This document shows, in pieces, positions 27,520 to 35,116 of a stretch of DNA of 64,000 nucleotides. The stretch is from Solitalea canadensis DSM 3403 (lineage in GTDB: Bacteria > Bacteroidota > Bacteroidia > Sphingobacteriales > Sphingobacteriaceae). Within the stretch, counting starts at the first letter, position 1, and the number at the start of each line of letters is the position of its first letter. The position numbers were made by a program, and so were the translations under genes. The stretch covers positions 3,484,669-3,548,668 of the forward strand of contig NC_017770.1 of assembly GCF_000242635.2 (NCBI RefSeq). The letters run 5' to 3'. A model generated the notes under the pieces. It saw only the letters and a list, made by a program, of their open reading frames with translations, searched no databases and was not told the DNA's origin.

Positions 27520-27660
27520 TGTGAGATTTGATGTGAGATGTGATATTGTCTTATTACTCATATACAGGAAAGGGTGTTCAGAAGATTATTCTGAACACCC
27601 TTTGTTTAATTGATTCGTTAAAGTTTCTTACATCTCACATCCCATATCTCATATCTATCT
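27520..27660. repeat. Intergenic gatgtgagat-word repeat flanking a terminator
   Basis: gatgtgagat occurs at 27518-27527 and again at 27530-27539. The 11 bases 27530-27540 recur exactly inverted at 27631-27641, followed by catatctcatatc variants up to 27660. Between the arms lies a strong hairpin terminator. The whole spacer is therefore one large nested palindrome between convergent genes. Confidence 0.8.
27569..27607 (+). terminator. Rho-independent terminator between convergent genes
   Basis: A 13-bp perfect stem (27569-27581 with 27591-27603), a 9-nt loop and then gttt. It serves the GATase-like gene and may also end the porin transcript from the other side. Confidence 0.88.
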
Positions 27661-27664
27661 AACC

Positions 27665-29680
27665 TTAATCATAAAATCTCCAACCTACACCAAACTTAAA
27701 CGTAGCATCAGGCATTGCATATTTATCAACGATGTAATAACCTTTCTTATTAAGTCCTTGATTTAAATAATCATACTTGATCAAAAAACGAGTTCGTCGG
27801 AGTCCTGCAGTAATAAATAGATCTGCAATTGGATAATTACCAACTTCCATCATACCGTTTCCAACATAAAACTGACCTAGCTCAGGTGCATATCCCATCG
27901 ACTTGAATTTGGTAAAATACCGAACATCTAATCCAATCTGAAAATCTAAGGCTTTAAACAATTTATTTTGATAATAAACGCTTTGATAGGTGTAAAAATC
28001 AGGTGCAGGCAATATATCCTTTGCATTATTTGCCTGATAGGTGAAGCTTCCCGACCAACCGAAGTGACCAAAGTTAATAGTTTGATCGGCTTTAATTCTT
28101 AAAATACTTATCAAATCGCCAGTTTGCTGGGCAATTGTTTCCGATTGAGGTGTTGCTCTATAGAAATAGGTATAATTATTAATCAGGTTATACTCTGCCG
28201 ATAACCGGGTTCTTGTTAACTTATTTTCATAAGTGAATGATAGCAAATTGCTATTAATCTTTGAGAAACTATTATCGTACCTGTGAAAATTTGAACGATT
28301 CTTAGTAAAGATTATCCCAGGTTCAACATTTTGAAGAAGGGCCCTCAAATAAATATTCCCCACCTTACCCATCGATACGGTTGCTACTCCATCCAAAGAC
28401 ACATCGCCAATATTATAACCGGCAAAAATATAATGCCCACGTACATCTAAATCAACATTTGAAGCAATAGAGAGGCCAATACGTCCTTTTAACAAAACGT
28501 TATTTGTATTCCTCGCAAAAACCTGCATTGAATCTTGCACAAACTGCGTATAGTTAATACTTTCATAGGCAATACCTCCACCCAATGTAAACCGTTCAGC
28601 ACGCCCTCTACCATATAAACTTAAATCTAAATCTGTTCTGAAATGCTTTTGTTTAATTCGATCAGCTGCATGAAGTGAGTCTAAATAATAAACTTTTCCA
28701 AAATAAGCAGTAGGTGATACTTCGTCATTCTCTCCGGAATAATCGAACTTATAATCACGCTGATCATACTGTATAGTATTTGTAACCTTAGAGTAAGGGG
28801 ATTTAAATGCCTTTGCCTGGTAAACTGCATTTGTATCTCTTGCCCCCACCACATAAGACTGCTTTAAGTATAGCGACATATTACTCCAGGTAGTTAGTGA
28901 ATTATTGAGATAAACACTCTCAAATTCATGCTGTTTATTAGTTGGTTCTGTAAAAAGCGTTGCATTTGTTTCGCCACCATTTTCAGGAGATTTCAAGCTG
29001 TTAAACAAGACATTTCCAAGTATGTTATATTTAAGGTTTCGCGATTGATACCAGCTCCAGGCCGAAAATAAATTATGCTTTGGTCGTTGACGAGGGTAAT
29101 AGCCCTGAGATCCAATCGATTCATATTCAACACCGATATTTAGATTAGGCTTAATATTTTGTGTATGAATGAAATTAATAGAACTCTCCTTTCCCAAACC
29201 GCTAATCCAGGTAACATCTGTATATGGAGAATAAACGCGATAATAATTAACACGTTCAGGTCTGAATTCATATAATGACAAAGCTGTTTGGCCGTCATTA
29301 AAACCAATCCGGTTTCCAAATCCAGGATACATTGCACGACTGGCTAAGCCAAGATTACCAATGCTTAGATAGTAATTGTTTTTAGCGTACAGCGGACTAT
29401 AATTCTGGAAATTATGAATAGAAGTATCTAGTCTCGAAAAAGCAATTGTATCCAGATCAAATTGACGAGGTTCTGCAAAACGAATCGACTTAGCGTAGAA
29501 TTTCTTCACCGAATCTTTTCGGGTAAAAAAGTCTTGTAGCTTTTCCTCTTTAGCCGGTTTCTTAGTAATGGTATCTCTTCCAAAAGGGTCGCGTGCCGGG
29601 TCGTTAGGATTTACGATTTGCCCTTTAGCAACAACCGAAAACAACAAACAACAAAAGAGTAATAGAGTAAAATTTTTCAA
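27665..29680 (-). CDS. Putative outer-membrane porin (Porin_10-like)
   Basis: 671 residues. A signal peptide (MKNFTLLLFCCLLFSVVAKGQ) is followed by a Pro/Lys/Asp-rich linker and then a long series of amphipathic beta strands, ending in an aromatic residue-rich last strand (FKFGVGWRFYD), typical of outer-membrane barrels inserted by Bam. Size and the start QIVNPNDPARDPFGRDTI fit the Bacteroidota putative porin family. It starts two bases after the purine nucleoside phosphorylase stop, so it is the last gene of the lpxK-pnp-porin operon. The substrate is not known; a role in nucleoside uptake would fit the neighbour but is inference. Confidence 0.88.
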   Translation of the reverse strand: MKNFTLLLFCCLLFSVVAKGQIVNPNDPARDPFGRDTITKKPAKEEKLQDFFTRKDSVKKFYAKSIRFAEPRQFDLDTIAFSRLDTSIHNFQNYSPLYAKNNYYLSIGNLGLASRAMYPGFGNRIGFNDGQTALSLYEFRPERVNYYRVYSPYTDVTWISGLGKESSINFIHTQNIKPNLNIGVEYESIGSQGYYPRQRPKHNLFSAWSWYQSRNLKYNILGNVLFNSLKSPENGGETNATLFTEPTNKQHEFESVYLNNSLTTWSNMSLYLKQSYVVGARDTNAVYQAKAFKSPYSKVTNTIQYDQRDYKFDYSGENDEVSPTAYFGKVYYLDSLHAADRIKQKHFRTDLDLSLYGRGRAERFTLGGGIAYESINYTQFVQDSMQVFARNTNNVLLKGRIGLSIASNVDLDVRGHYIFAGYNIGDVSLDGVATVSMGKVGNIYLRALLQNVEPGIIFTKNRSNFHRYDNSFSKINSNLLSFTYENKLTRTRLSAEYNLINNYTYFYRATPQSETIAQQTGDLISILRIKADQTINFGHFGWSGSFTYQANNAKDILPAPDFYTYQSVYYQNKLFKALDFQIGLDVRYFTKFKSMGYAPELGQFYVGNGMMEVGNYPIADLFITAGLRRTRFLIKYDYLNQGLNKKGYYIVDKYAMPDATFKFGVGWRFYD

Positions 29681-29682
29681 TG

Positions 29683-30498
29683 TTAAAATGATGAAATCAG
29701 TTCTTTCAAAATTAATGTCATCTTTGGCTCTGCCTCTTCTGCAACCTTAACAATTTCTTCGAAGGAAACTTTATTCAAAACATCTTGAAATCCTTCGTCA
29801 GTAATTACTGAAATAGCAAAAACAGGCAGACTCATGTGATTAGCCACAATTACTTCAGGCACAGTTGACATACCAACCACATCACCGCCAATAATACGTA
29901 AATAACGATATTCGGCCCGAGTTTCCAAATTAGGACCTTGTACGCTCACATAAACTCCGGTATGTGCTGTAATATTATGTGTTGCCGCAATCTCTTTGGC
30001 TTTTTTTATGAACTCAACATCATAAGGTGCTGACATATCAGGGAACCGCGGACCAAAAAAATCAAGATTGTGACCACGGAGCGGATTATCAGGCAACAAA
30101 TTGATATGATCTTCGATGATCATCAGATCACCTTTTTTATAATCAGGATTCAAACTCCCACATGCATTTGATACCACTAAATGTTCAATACCAAGCAATT
30201 TCATTACTCGTACAGGAAACGTAATTTGTTGCATTGAGTAGCCTTCATAATAATGGAGACGACCCTGCATGGCTACTACATTTTTCCCGTTTAACGTACC
30301 AAATATTAGCTTACCGGCATGAAATTCAACCGTTGAAATTGGAAAATTGGGAATGTTTGAATACATCAACTCGTATTTAACATCAATGTCATCTACAAGT
30401 TTGGCTAAACCTGTTCCCAGAATAATACCTATTTCAGGTTTAAATCCTTCAATTCGTTTTTCAATATGATCTACGGTAGCACGTAACTTATCCAACAT
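29683..30498 (-). CDS. punA: Purine-nucleoside phosphorylase
   Basis: 271 residues, the trimeric PNP-II type. It cleaves guanosine and inosine (and deoxy forms) with phosphate in purine salvage. It shows IGIILGTGLAKLV near 24-36 (phosphate loop), GRLHYYEGYS, VSNACGSLNPDYKKGDLMIIEDHINLL and GPNLETRAEYRYLRIIGGDVVGMSTVPE, with Glu and Met of the purine site. Its start overlaps the end of lpxK by 11 bases, which suggests translational coupling. Confidence 0.95.
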   Translation of the reverse strand: MLDKLRATVDHIEKRIEGFKPEIGIILGTGLAKLVDDIDVKYELMYSNIPNFPISTVEFHAGKLIFGTLNGKNVVAMQGRLHYYEGYSMQQITFPVRVMKLLGIEHLVVSNACGSLNPDYKKGDLMIIEDHINLLPDNPLRGHNLDFFGPRFPDMSAPYDVEFIKKAKEIAATHNITAHTGVYVSVQGPNLETRAEYRYLRIIGGDVVGMSTVPEVIVANHMSLPVFAISVITDEGFQDVLNKVSFEEIVKVAEEAEPKMTLILKELISSF

Positions 30499-31549
30499 AA
30501 TTTAATATCTTATTATCAAAATCTTCTTTAAAGCGATCGCAAATTTCGGCTTTAATAGGAATATAATGAATAGGTAATTGTAATACTTCGGTTTCTAACT
30601 CAGGCGCCATCAAGCGCATTGCATCCTTTTCGGTAGTAATGATTACTTTTTGCCCGCCATGAGCAGCCGATACAGAATTGTAAACATCAGCCAGTTTCTG
30701 CACATCCTTTGCCGTGAACTTGTGATGATCAAGATATTTCAGATGAGTAATATTTTTGGTCTTAACTTCCAGAAAATCAGTCAAAGGCTTCGTTTTGGCA
30801 ATTCCTGTCAATAAAATTATTTCTGTTTTCCTGGTTATATCGCTTAAAGTGAATTGCTGAACGTCTGAGTTTTTATTAAGCAGTTGTAATTCACCATAAT
30901 GAATATAGGAATAGAAAATTTCTTTATCGAAATAAGGACGAATTTTAGCTTCAACGACACGTTGATCTAAAGGGGAAAATATTTTAGGTGCTTTAGTAAC
31001 AACGATAACATCCGCTCTTTTCATTCCTGCTTTAGATTCACGCATATTACCGGCTGGTAATAAAAATGAGCGTTCTCCAACTCTGTTATAATCTAATAAC
31101 AAAATGGTGAAACCTGCTTTCACTTTCCGGTGCTGAAACGCATCATCCAACAAAATAACCTGCTGATCATCCTTAACAGTATTTATCGCCTTTACCCTGT
31201 TTTCGCTTGCAACTACAGTTACCTCAGGAAATTTCGTATTAAATTGCATCGGCTCATCACCAATTTCCTGTGCAGATGAATTTTCATCAGCAATGATCAT
31301 CCCTTTAGTTTTTCTTCCATACCCACGGCTTATGGTAGCTATTTTTTTTTCAGGAGATAATAATCTAATCAGGTATTCAATCATTGGTGTTTTTCCGGCC
31401 CCCCCTACTTCGAGATTTCCAACAGCAATCACTGGGATATCGAACTCGTGAGAATGAAAAATACCTTTGTTGTAAAAGTTGTTTCTCAACTTTACAACCA
31501 AACCATAAATAAGAGAAAAGGGAAGAAGTAATAATCGAAATGCTGACAT
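30488..31549 (-). CDS. lpxK: Tetraacyldisaccharide 4'-kinase
   Basis: 353 residues from the Met at 31549. It phosphorylates the 4' position of the lipid A disaccharide at the inner membrane. A short N-terminal membrane-associated helix (FRLLLLPFSLIYGLVVKL) precedes the Walker A VGNLEVGGAGKTPM; TISRGYGRK and QVILLDDAFQHRKVKAGFTILLLDYNR are further family blocks. A Met 16 codons upstream lies inside the terminator of the preceding gene, so the downstream start is preferred. It is the first gene of an operon with pnp and the porin. Confidence 0.95.
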   Translation of the reverse strand: MSAFRLLLLPFSLIYGLVVKLRNNFYNKGIFHSHEFDIPVIAVGNLEVGGAGKTPMIEYLIRLLSPEKKIATISRGYGRKTKGMIIADENSSAQEIGDEPMQFNTKFPEVTVVASENRVKAINTVKDDQQVILLDDAFQHRKVKAGFTILLLDYNRVGERSFLLPAGNMRESKAGMKRADVIVVTKAPKIFSPLDQRVVEAKIRPYFDKEIFYSYIHYGELQLLNKNSDVQQFTLSDITRKTEIILLTGIAKTKPLTDFLEVKTKNITHLKYLDHHKFTAKDVQKLADVYNSVSAAHGGQKVIITTEKDAMRLMAPELETEVLQLPIHYIPIKAEICDRFKEDFDNKILNYVG

Positions 31550-31571
31550 AAAATAACGCTGATTCCCGGCG

Positions 31572-31618
31572 GCACAAAAAAAGAGAACAGTCGACAATAC
31601 CCTATATCATCGACTGTT
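31572..31618 (-). terminator. Rho-independent terminator of the SlyD-like gene
   Basis: An 8-bp perfect stem (31587-31594 with 31610-31617) around a 15-nt loop. On the minus strand it is followed by ttctcttttttt. The lpxK start lies just beyond it. Confidence 0.65.
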
Positions 31619-31635
31619 GTAGCTAAATAATTCTA

Positions 31636-32124
31636 TTAATGATGGTGGCTGTGACCAGGACCGTGTACATGTCCGTGATCGATCTCAACCTGGGTTGCGT
31701 CACGCATTCCTTCTACTTTAACATCAAAATGTAAAGTTTCGCCAGCTAAAGGATGATTGCCATCAACTGTAACTTTATCACCATCAATATTTACAATACG
31801 GATAACCATTGGACCAGCTTCGCCTTGAGCCTGAAACTGCATACCTACTTCTAAAGGAGCATCAGGAGGGAAATTTTGGCGTTGAGCATCAAAAACAAGC
31901 TCATTGTTAAGTTCACCGTATCCATCAGCAGGAGCAACAGTTACCTTTTTAGCATCTCCAATAGTTAAACCTTCCAATTCTTTTTCTAAACCAGGGATAA
32001 TATTGTAGCTACCATGAAGATACTCAAGAGGTTGGTTTGGCTGTGATTGGTCCAGCACTTCATTCTTATCATTGGTAAGAGTGTAAGAGATACTTACAAC
32101 TTTGCCGTTTTTAATTGTTTCCAT
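31636..32124 (-). CDS. slyD: FKBP-type peptidyl-prolyl isomerase, SlyD-like
   Basis: 162 residues. The SlyD layout is clear: an FKBP half (VSISYTLTNDKNEVLDQS, then the flap-flanking LHGSYNIIPGLEKELEGLTIGDAKKVTVAPADGYGE), the inserted IF chaperone domain (about 70-125) and a return strand (FDVKVEGMRDAT). A His-rich tail (HGHVHGPGHSHHH) can bind nickel or other metals. It acts in the cytoplasm as a folding helper and, in enterobacteria, in nickel delivery to hydrogenase; no hydrogenase is seen here. It is transcribed alone and ends at a hairpin. Confidence 0.94.
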   Translation of the reverse strand: METIKNGKVVSISYTLTNDKNEVLDQSQPNQPLEYLHGSYNIIPGLEKELEGLTIGDAKKVTVAPADGYGELNNELVFDAQRQNFPPDAPLEVGMQFQAQGEAGPMVIRIVNIDGDKVTVDGNHPLAGETLHFDVKVEGMRDATQVEIDHGHVHGPGHSHHH

Positions 32125-32170
32125 CTACTTTAAATTAGTAGTGCGAAGGTAACAAATACTGTTGAAAATA

Positions 32171-32758
32171 TCAGAAACCTTGTATCATAGACTTATGCTT
32201 CCTATTCTCCAAGTATTTTCTTGCGGCCTGCGACATGGTAACAATACTAGCCCCGAGCATAATGACATCCTTTAGTACTAACCGACCAGCTGCACTTAAA
32301 TAAGGAAAACCATGCTGAGAATCACCCAGCGCAGGAACCCAAGTTTCGGGTGTTGTGATTAGAAAAGAAAGTGTAACTAATGACATGCCGAAACTTAAAA
32401 AACTTCCAAATGCTGAAACACCCGGAAAAACCGGATAAAGCCCAATAAGAATACCCATTAATACAATAACACCTCCTAAACCATAAGAAAACTCATAAGT
32501 ATTATTTGCTTCATGCCATGCAATATTTTCAGGTTTGTATTCTCCCTCTTTATTCATGTGCTTTTTATACTCAGGGGCATCATACTGATAGAAAAAATTC
32601 ATTACAGGACTATTTGCAACAAACGGAACAATGCCGACGGCTTCATACCTGAAAGCTTTTAAACCTCCTATCCATAGTAAAACAATGATTAATCCGATTC
32701 GGCTAAGGTGACTTCCTAAATTTTGCAAGGATGCAGCATACGCGAATATTTTGTCCAT
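32171..32758 (-). CDS. DUF417/YkgB-family membrane protein, RclC-like
   Basis: About 195 residues from the Met at 32758, chosen because the sequence then aligns from its first residue with E. coli RclC/YkgB as I remember it; Met at 32761 or 32800 are alternatives. Four membrane segments are visible. The blocks VANSPVMNFFY, NKEGEYKPENIAWHEANNTYEFSYGLG and LSFLITTPETWVPALGDSQHGFPYLSAAGRLVLKD are nearly identical to RclC. In E. coli rclC belongs to the reactive-chlorine operon under the AraC-type regulator RclR. Here too an AraC-type gene lies directly upstream on the same strand. The match to the family is strong; the stress role is inference. Confidence 0.88.
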   Translation of the reverse strand: MDKIFAYAASLQNLGSHLSRIGLIIVLLWIGGLKAFRYEAVGIVPFVANSPVMNFFYQYDAPEYKKHMNKEGEYKPENIAWHEANNTYEFSYGLGGVIVLMGILIGLYPVFPGVSAFGSFLSFGMSLVTLSFLITTPETWVPALGDSQHGFPYLSAAGRLVLKDVIMLGASIVTMSQAARKYLENRKHKSMIQGF

Positions 32759-32819
32759 CATATCTATATTTTTCACAAAAATACCCGCATGCTTATTCAT
32801 AACTAATGGACAAATGCCA

Positions 32820-33701
32820 CTATGGAATGGACAAATACCCCTTTCGTATCTCCCATTCTTTTTCACGGAACAATTTTGGAGATAATCCTATGTGTTTTTT
32901 AAAAAATCGACTGAAATAATACTCATCCTTAAAACCCAAACTATCAGCTACCTGTTTAACTGGTTTATCAGTATGTAACAATTCCCATTTTGCCTTTAGT
33001 AATAACTTTTCACTGATTAATGCTGATATCCCTTTACGAAAATGTTTTCGACATGTATTACTTAACGACTTTATAGAAACATTTAACTGATTTGCATAAA
33101 ATGCAGCCTTATGCTCTATAGTGCAATTCTCATTGATCAATCCAATCAATTTTTCTAAACTACCAGGAGTAGCCTTTGAGGTGCCTGTTAATGGGGATTG
33201 TGTGGTTTTAAGCCGGGTTAATTTGACCAGGAAAATTTTGAGGTAGGAGAAAACCAGTTCATTGGTTGCGATTCCTGTTATCTCTTTTTCTTGTTCAATA
33301 CTTCGTAATACTGTTAACAGTTCGTGGCTTTCCGATTCTTGAATTGATATCGGACCAATATCAAACACTGAATTAAATAAAAGCCCATTGCAGCCTACTT
33401 CATGTTGATAGGTTTCAATACAGAAAAAATTAGGATGAAACTGAAGTAATAAACCTTCGGTTTTTACTTGTGGATGTAATACAAAGGGTTGGTAGTTATT
33501 AAAGCAATAAACTGTATCTGCACTATAATCAGTTTTTATGAAATCAGTCTCAATCATACCATCTCCTTTCCGTATCCATAATACACTAAAGTAGTTGGTA
33601 TGATTTTGCCAGATTCCGTCTTTAAGAAGCGTCTCCAATAATACCGGAGATATATCCTTACGAGCCTTATGAAATTGCAAGCCTGTTTTTTCTGTCAACA
33701 T
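32820..33701 (-). CDS. AraC-family transcriptional regulator
   Basis: 293 residues. The N-terminal part is a cupin-like sensor (YFSVLWIRKGDGMIE, CFNNYQPFVLHP, GLLLQFHPNFFCIE, VGCNGLLFNS), a common Bacteroidota form. The C-terminal 100 residues are the double helix-turn-helix: FYANQLNVSIKSLSNTCRKHFRKGISALI and VKQVADSLGFKDEYYFSRFFKKHIGLSPKLFRE. It ends about 60 bases before the RclC-like gene, so it probably controls that gene and may be cotranscribed with it. Cys residues in the sensor could respond to oxidants, but similarity to RclR itself is not evident beyond the fold. Ligand unknown. Confidence 0.92.
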   Translation of the reverse strand: MLTEKTGLQFHKARKDISPVLLETLLKDGIWQNHTNYFSVLWIRKGDGMIETDFIKTDYSADTVYCFNNYQPFVLHPQVKTEGLLLQFHPNFFCIETYQHEVGCNGLLFNSVFDIGPISIQESESHELLTVLRSIEQEKEITGIATNELVFSYLKIFLVKLTRLKTTQSPLTGTSKATPGSLEKLIGLINENCTIEHKAAFYANQLNVSIKSLSNTCRKHFRKGISALISEKLLLKAKWELLHTDKPVKQVADSLGFKDEYYFSRFFKKHIGLSPKLFREKEWEIRKGYLSIP

Positions 33702-33841
33702 GAATTAACTTTAACCGTTTCCTCTTGAATTTTGAGTTTATAAATTTAACGCGACTTATCGATATTTAATATCAGTTTAACCCATTATGCGATTTGATTT
33801 CACCTATGTGAATTTAAAGCATAAATTATCATATAAGCCAA
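33702..33841. other. Upstream region of the AraC-type gene, no gene seen
   Basis: AT-rich. It must hold the promoter of the minus-strand regulator, but I see no exact -7 match. No open frame looks coding. Confidence 0.4.
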
Positions 33842-33986
33842 AACCGCCTCGTACAGTTCGGAAAAGATGATTTAATACCCCTCACTAATTGTCAAAGAAC
33901 TGTACGCAGTCTCGGCTCAGCCGAGAGCATTTTTGCTTACTTTTTTTGCTGAAGAAAAAAAGTGAGTCCCGCTGAAAGCGGCGGGA
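33842..33986 (-). repeat. Dispersed palindromic element, copy B
   Basis: A better-preserved relative of 13231-13408, in the opposite orientation. It has nested inverted repeats: cgtacagttc with gaactgtacg (10 bp, about 40 nt apart), ctcggctcagccgag (33911-33925), ttacttttttt facing aaaaaaagtgag, and tcccgct...gcggga (33967-33986). No transposase or coding frame lies within, and I saw no flanking target duplication. It looks like a non-autonomous or structural repeat in a 505-base spacer. Confidence 0.75.
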
Positions 33987-34065
33987 GAAAATAATTCATC
34001 CAAACTGTATTTATTGCACTATTAGGCTTATTCTAAATCACACAACGCATATCAGTTTATAAAAC

Positions 34066-34104
34066 ATAAGGGGTGGATATTCATCATATCCACCCCTTAT
34101 AAGT
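34066..34104. terminator. 14-bp perfect hairpin, probable terminator
   Basis: 34066-34079 and 34087-34100 pair perfectly with a 7-nt loop. On the minus strand the tail is gttttat, making it a likely terminator for the barrel gene at 34207-34812. A shorter hairpin (gtgga...tccac, 34179-34195) stands closer to that gene. Confidence 0.6.
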
Positions 34105-34206
34105 ATCCCTGCTCAAGCAATTTATAACTTGATCATAATTATAATAGTAAAATTTAAAGCATAAACGAAGATTAAGTAAGTGGATATTCATCCACAATTA
34201 ATTTGT

Positions 34207-34812
34207 CTATTTTTTGAAGGTATAATAAATACCAATGTTAAATACCGGACCTAATGAATTTACATTAAGACCTAAATCAGAAACTTCATTTTCGAAATCA
34301 CCAATTGAAGTTTTAGTTGACTTATAGCCAAAGAAACCATATTGACCTACAGCTGTAAAACGGCTACTCAATGCATATGCAGCTCCTAACGATAAGTTAG
34401 CGCCATAACCACTTAAGTCGTATTTTACATCATTAGCCTTAGTTGAACCTGTAGTGAAATTACCTACAACTCCTACAAAAGTTGAGAAGTTTTCGCTCAC
34501 TTTGAAGAAACGACGTAAGTAAACAACAGGTGAGAATTTAGTTACAGTTGAATCAAAGCTGCCGAATTCCATTTTATTACCGCTAAGATTAACTGCAACA
34601 CCTAATTGCAAATTATCTTTTAAGAATGTACCTACTTCAGGAGCAAAAGTCCATTCGTTATTTTTGAACTCAGTACGACCAGTTACTTTTTCGGTTTTTG
34701 AGTTATAACCTCCTTGTCCTCCAATATACCAGCTACCTTTTTGCGCAAAAGCAGAACCTGAAAGAAGAAGCATAAAAACAAGAGCGAAAAAGCTAAATTT
34801 TGATTTTGTCAT
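34207..34812 (-). CDS. Outer-membrane beta-barrel protein
   Basis: 201 residues from the Met at 34812, the start of a signal peptide (KFSFFALVFMLLLSGSAFAQ). In-frame codons up to 34923 lie in the promoter and cannot be coding. The mature protein is eight or so amphipathic strands (GSWYIGGQGGYNSKTEK, EWTFAPEVGTFLKDNLQLGVAVNLSG, FKVSENFSTFVGVVGNF), ending in FNIGIYYTFKK with an aromatic near the C-terminus. It fits the small OmpA-like or OmpW-like outer-membrane barrels without an extra domain. Function is unknown. It is expressed alone from the promoter at 34914-34944. Confidence 0.85.
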   Translation of the reverse strand: MTKSKFSFFALVFMLLLSGSAFAQKGSWYIGGQGGYNSKTEKVTGRTEFKNNEWTFAPEVGTFLKDNLQLGVAVNLSGNKMEFGSFDSTVTKFSPVVYLRRFFKVSENFSTFVGVVGNFTTGSTKANDVKYDLSGYGANLSLGAAYALSSRFTAVGQYGFFGYKSTKTSIGDFENEVSDLGLNVNSLGPVFNIGIYYTFKK

Positions 34813-34913
34813 GTGTTGATTTGTTTGGTTTGTTTGATCAAAACAGTTATAAAGCCAGGGAATACTTTGCTGAAAACATCGATTTAATAATATTGTTATT
34901 TTCAACAGGGGCG

Positions 34914-34944
34914 CAAAGATCATTTTTAAACTTCTTTAAACAAA
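34914..34944 (-). promoter_or_regulatory. Promoter of the outer-membrane barrel gene
   Basis: On the minus strand: TTTG (34941-34944), a 19-nt spacer, GATCTTTG (34914-34921). That is the canonical spacing with one deviation in the -7 box. The leader would be about 95 bases and the start codon at 34812. Confidence 0.7.
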
Positions 34945-35060
34945 CTATTGACAACTTTTAATTAAAAAAATTACTCAACAGTTACATTTATAACATTTTT
35001 GTCTTATTAGGTTAGAATGATGAACCACCCGATCAACTTCATACTCTTGGCAGTTTTTCC

Positions 35061-35068
35061 TATCTTTG
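35061..35068 (+). promoter_or_regulatory. -7 box of the pruA promoter
   Basis: TATCTTTG, an exact match, 48 bases before the pruA start codon. No TTTG at the normal distance; TTG at 35047-35049 is too close. Confidence 0.6.
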
Positions 35069-35116
35069 CGGCTCGAAATAAACCTTAGTTTTCAATTACT
35101 TAAATCATAATAAGTT

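Noticed and set aside
31549-31597. A longer N-terminus for lpxK starting at 31597
   Set aside because: It would begin inside the terminator hairpin of the preceding gene and adds nothing like LpxK.
34813-34923. A longer N-terminus for the barrel protein at 34207
   Set aside because: Those codons lie before and across the promoter; the signal peptide starts at 34812.
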